Part shown: positions 62,798 through 64,000 of the stretch, in pieces | Layout of the letters: every line of letters begins with the position of its first letter | Numbering within the stretch: the stretch's first letter is position 1 | Source: Myxococcales bacterium | Lineage (GTDB): Bacteria > Myxococcota > UBA727 > JABDBI01 | Direction: 5' to 3' | Assembly: GCA_023898405.1 (NCBI GenBank) | Contig: CP060221.1 | Location: 1,116,001-1,180,000 of the forward strand | Length of the DNA: 64,000 nucleotides | Notes under the pieces: generated by a model | What the model was told of the DNA's origin: nothing | Seen by the model: the letters and a program-made list of their open reading frames with translations, nothing else | Databases searched by the model: none | Made by a program: the position numbers and the translations under genes

Positions 62798-62849
62798 AAA
62801 TATTGTGCCCAAATTTAAATATAAAGCTGCTTGGTCTCAAGGATGACTC

Positions 62850-63986
62850 ATGAAAAAGGAAGTTTTTGTACAAAAATTTGGTGGTAGTTCAGTAGCATCA
62901 CCGGAAAAAATTTCGTTGGTAGCGGAATATATTAAACAATCGCTGACCAAGCAAAAACAAATTTGTGTAGTTGTGTCTGCAATGGGGCACACCACCAATG
63001 AGCTCATTAAACTTGCTCACCATATAAACCCTCATCCCCCAAAACGCGAAATGGACATGCTTATAAGTTGTGGTGAGCGTTCATCCATGGCTCTTTTGGC
63101 AATGGCTTTAGCAAAAATTGGCGTAAAGGCTATCAGTCTTACGGGTTCACAATCTGGCATCATTACAGACGATCATCACAGCAATGCTGAAATTATCGCT
63201 ATTCGTCCCCAAAGAATTATTGAAGCTTTTTCCCTGTATGACGTAGTTATCGTTGCGGGTTTTCAAGGCGTTTCAAGCAACAAAGAAATCACCACTCTCA
63301 AACGAGGGGGATCTGACACCACAGCTGTCGCATTAACAGCTGCCCTCGAAGCACAGTTATGTGAGATTTATACAGATGTTCCAGGAGTAATGGATTGCGA
63401 TCCCAAGATTTTACCTTTTACCCAACCGATAAATGAATTGGATCACAAACAAATGAGCTCAATGGCTTTGTACGGCGCAAAAGTTCTTGCACATGATGCA
63501 GCTCAAATTGCCCAGCAGCTTAATGTCTCAATCCTTATCGCTCAGTCGGGAACGCGGCACGGAACACACGTTAAGGAAAAAATTATCAGAAATAAAAGTT
63601 CGGCAATAAGCGCAATAAATCACCTGCGTGGAGTCGTTCATCTGAACCTTCCCTTAGAGCAAATTTGTTTTGAATGGCATAATTATTTTTTGTTTGGCCA
63701 AATCAAGGACGGTTTTATATCTGCCTATGTTTCCAATGATATAGCCCAAGAACTGCTGAAGGATGCTTCGACAAGTTCAGGATTAGCCCTTATTACTCTA
63801 CAGCTTGCTCACCGCACAAATCTTGGGCAGACGATCTTGTACTTAAATAATATCCTTAGAGAGCGTAATATAGCTTTGATCGAATCAATGATTGGGTGCG
63901 ACGAAATTTTCGTTGTAATAAGAGATGAAGCTCTAGAAAATGCACTCACTCATTTACACGCAGCTTTTTTGTTGGAGGGCACATAA
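62850..63986 (+). CDS. lysC: Aspartate kinase
   Basis: Phosphorylates L-aspartate, the first step to lysine, methionine and threonine. 378 residues: amino-acid kinase domain with VQKFGGSSVASPEKI, SAMGHTTNELI, CGERSSMALLAMAL, GSDTTAVALTAALEA and YTDVPGVMDCDPKI, then a C-terminal regulatory region of about 100 residues where two ACT domains would normally be. It is shorter than the usual ~405, and the ACT part is divergent, so feedback control may differ. The stop overlaps the next ATG (TAATG). Confidence 0.93.
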   Translation: MKKEVFVQKFGGSSVASPEKISLVAEYIKQSLTKQKQICVVVSAMGHTTNELIKLAHHINPHPPKREMDMLISCGERSSMALLAMALAKIGVKAISLTGSQSGIITDDHHSNAEIIAIRPQRIIEAFSLYDVVIVAGFQGVSSNKEITTLKRGGSDTTAVALTAALEAQLCEIYTDVPGVMDCDPKILPFTQPINELDHKQMSSMALYGAKVLAHDAAQIAQQLNVSILIAQSGTRHGTHVKEKIIRNKSSAISAINHLRGVVHLNLPLEQICFEWHNYFLFGQIKDGFISAYVSNDIAQELLKDASTSSGLALITLQLAHRTNLGQTILYLNNILRERNIALIESMIGCDEIFVVIRDEALENALTHLHAAFLLEGT

Positions 63987-64000
63987 TGGACCTAAAGTAC
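63986..64000 (+). CDS. Start of the next gene (partial)
   Basis: ATG 63986 overlaps the lysC stop codon by one base and has GGAGG 7 nt upstream. Only five codons (MDLKY) are in the window. The overlap implies coupled translation with aspartate kinase. Confidence 0.6.

Overview
The window looks like an AT-rich chromosome segment from a deltaproteobacterial-type lineage (Myxococcota, Bdellovibrionota or relatives). No database search was possible, so this placement is inference. It rests on a DUF507 protein, a HEAT-repeat protein, a CxxC-x17-CxxC zinc-ribbon protein, large thrombospondin type 3 (TSP3) repeat proteins with a Cys-containing C-terminal sorting signal, and a K+-independent-type membrane pyrophosphatase.

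Layout. 1-11.7 kb is mostly housekeeping: an A-type Fe-S carrier, rplM-rpsI, hemW, an isochorismatase-fold protein, a sigma-70 family factor, a zinc-ribbon/yidC/unknown-protein cluster, a MazG-like pyrophosphohydrolase and gyrB. 12-29 kb is a surface block on the minus strand: two giant Ca2+-binding TSP3 proteins (about 2778 and 1964 residues) and a subtilase. All three end in the same kind of C-terminal anchor (Cys, membrane segment, basic tail). The TSP3 arrays are built from 47-residue units grouped in fours, which gives an exact 564-bp DNA period in both genes. 29-31.4 kb holds a UvrD/PcrA helicase, followed by tRNA-Asp.

31.4-42.8 kb is an accessory region next to the tRNA. It carries small secreted proteins with eukaryotic-type modules (a GATA zinc finger, leucine-rich repeats, ankyrin repeats), lipoproteins, a TolC-like protein, an ArsC-family protein and metabolic genes (tag, an orphan CoA-transferase subunit, SDR, aldehyde dehydrogenase). 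It also holds decayed DNA: an inverted arsC fragment and an IS5-type remnant that supplies the last base of the aldehyde dehydrogenase stop codon. The secreted eukaryotic-like modules suggest contact with a eukaryotic host or prey; this is inference.

42.9-57 kb returns to cell-wall and core functions: S66 and S12 peptidases, an operon of S1-domain protein, LarC-like protein and pdxJ, then dnaJ, hppA, an SLC1-type transporter, a secreted protein whose start codon abuts a nine-G tract, purD, yajQ and a pteridine-reductase-like SDR. 57-64 kb has a second secreted subtilase, a complete IS5-family element with an amber-interrupted transposase, the DUF507 and HEAT proteins, and aspartate kinase overlapping the start of the next gene.

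The candidates most worth following up are the secreted GATA-finger protein with its effector-like neighbours, the TSP3 pair with its shared sorting signal and 564-bp higher-order repeat, and the G9 tract at 54.4 kb.
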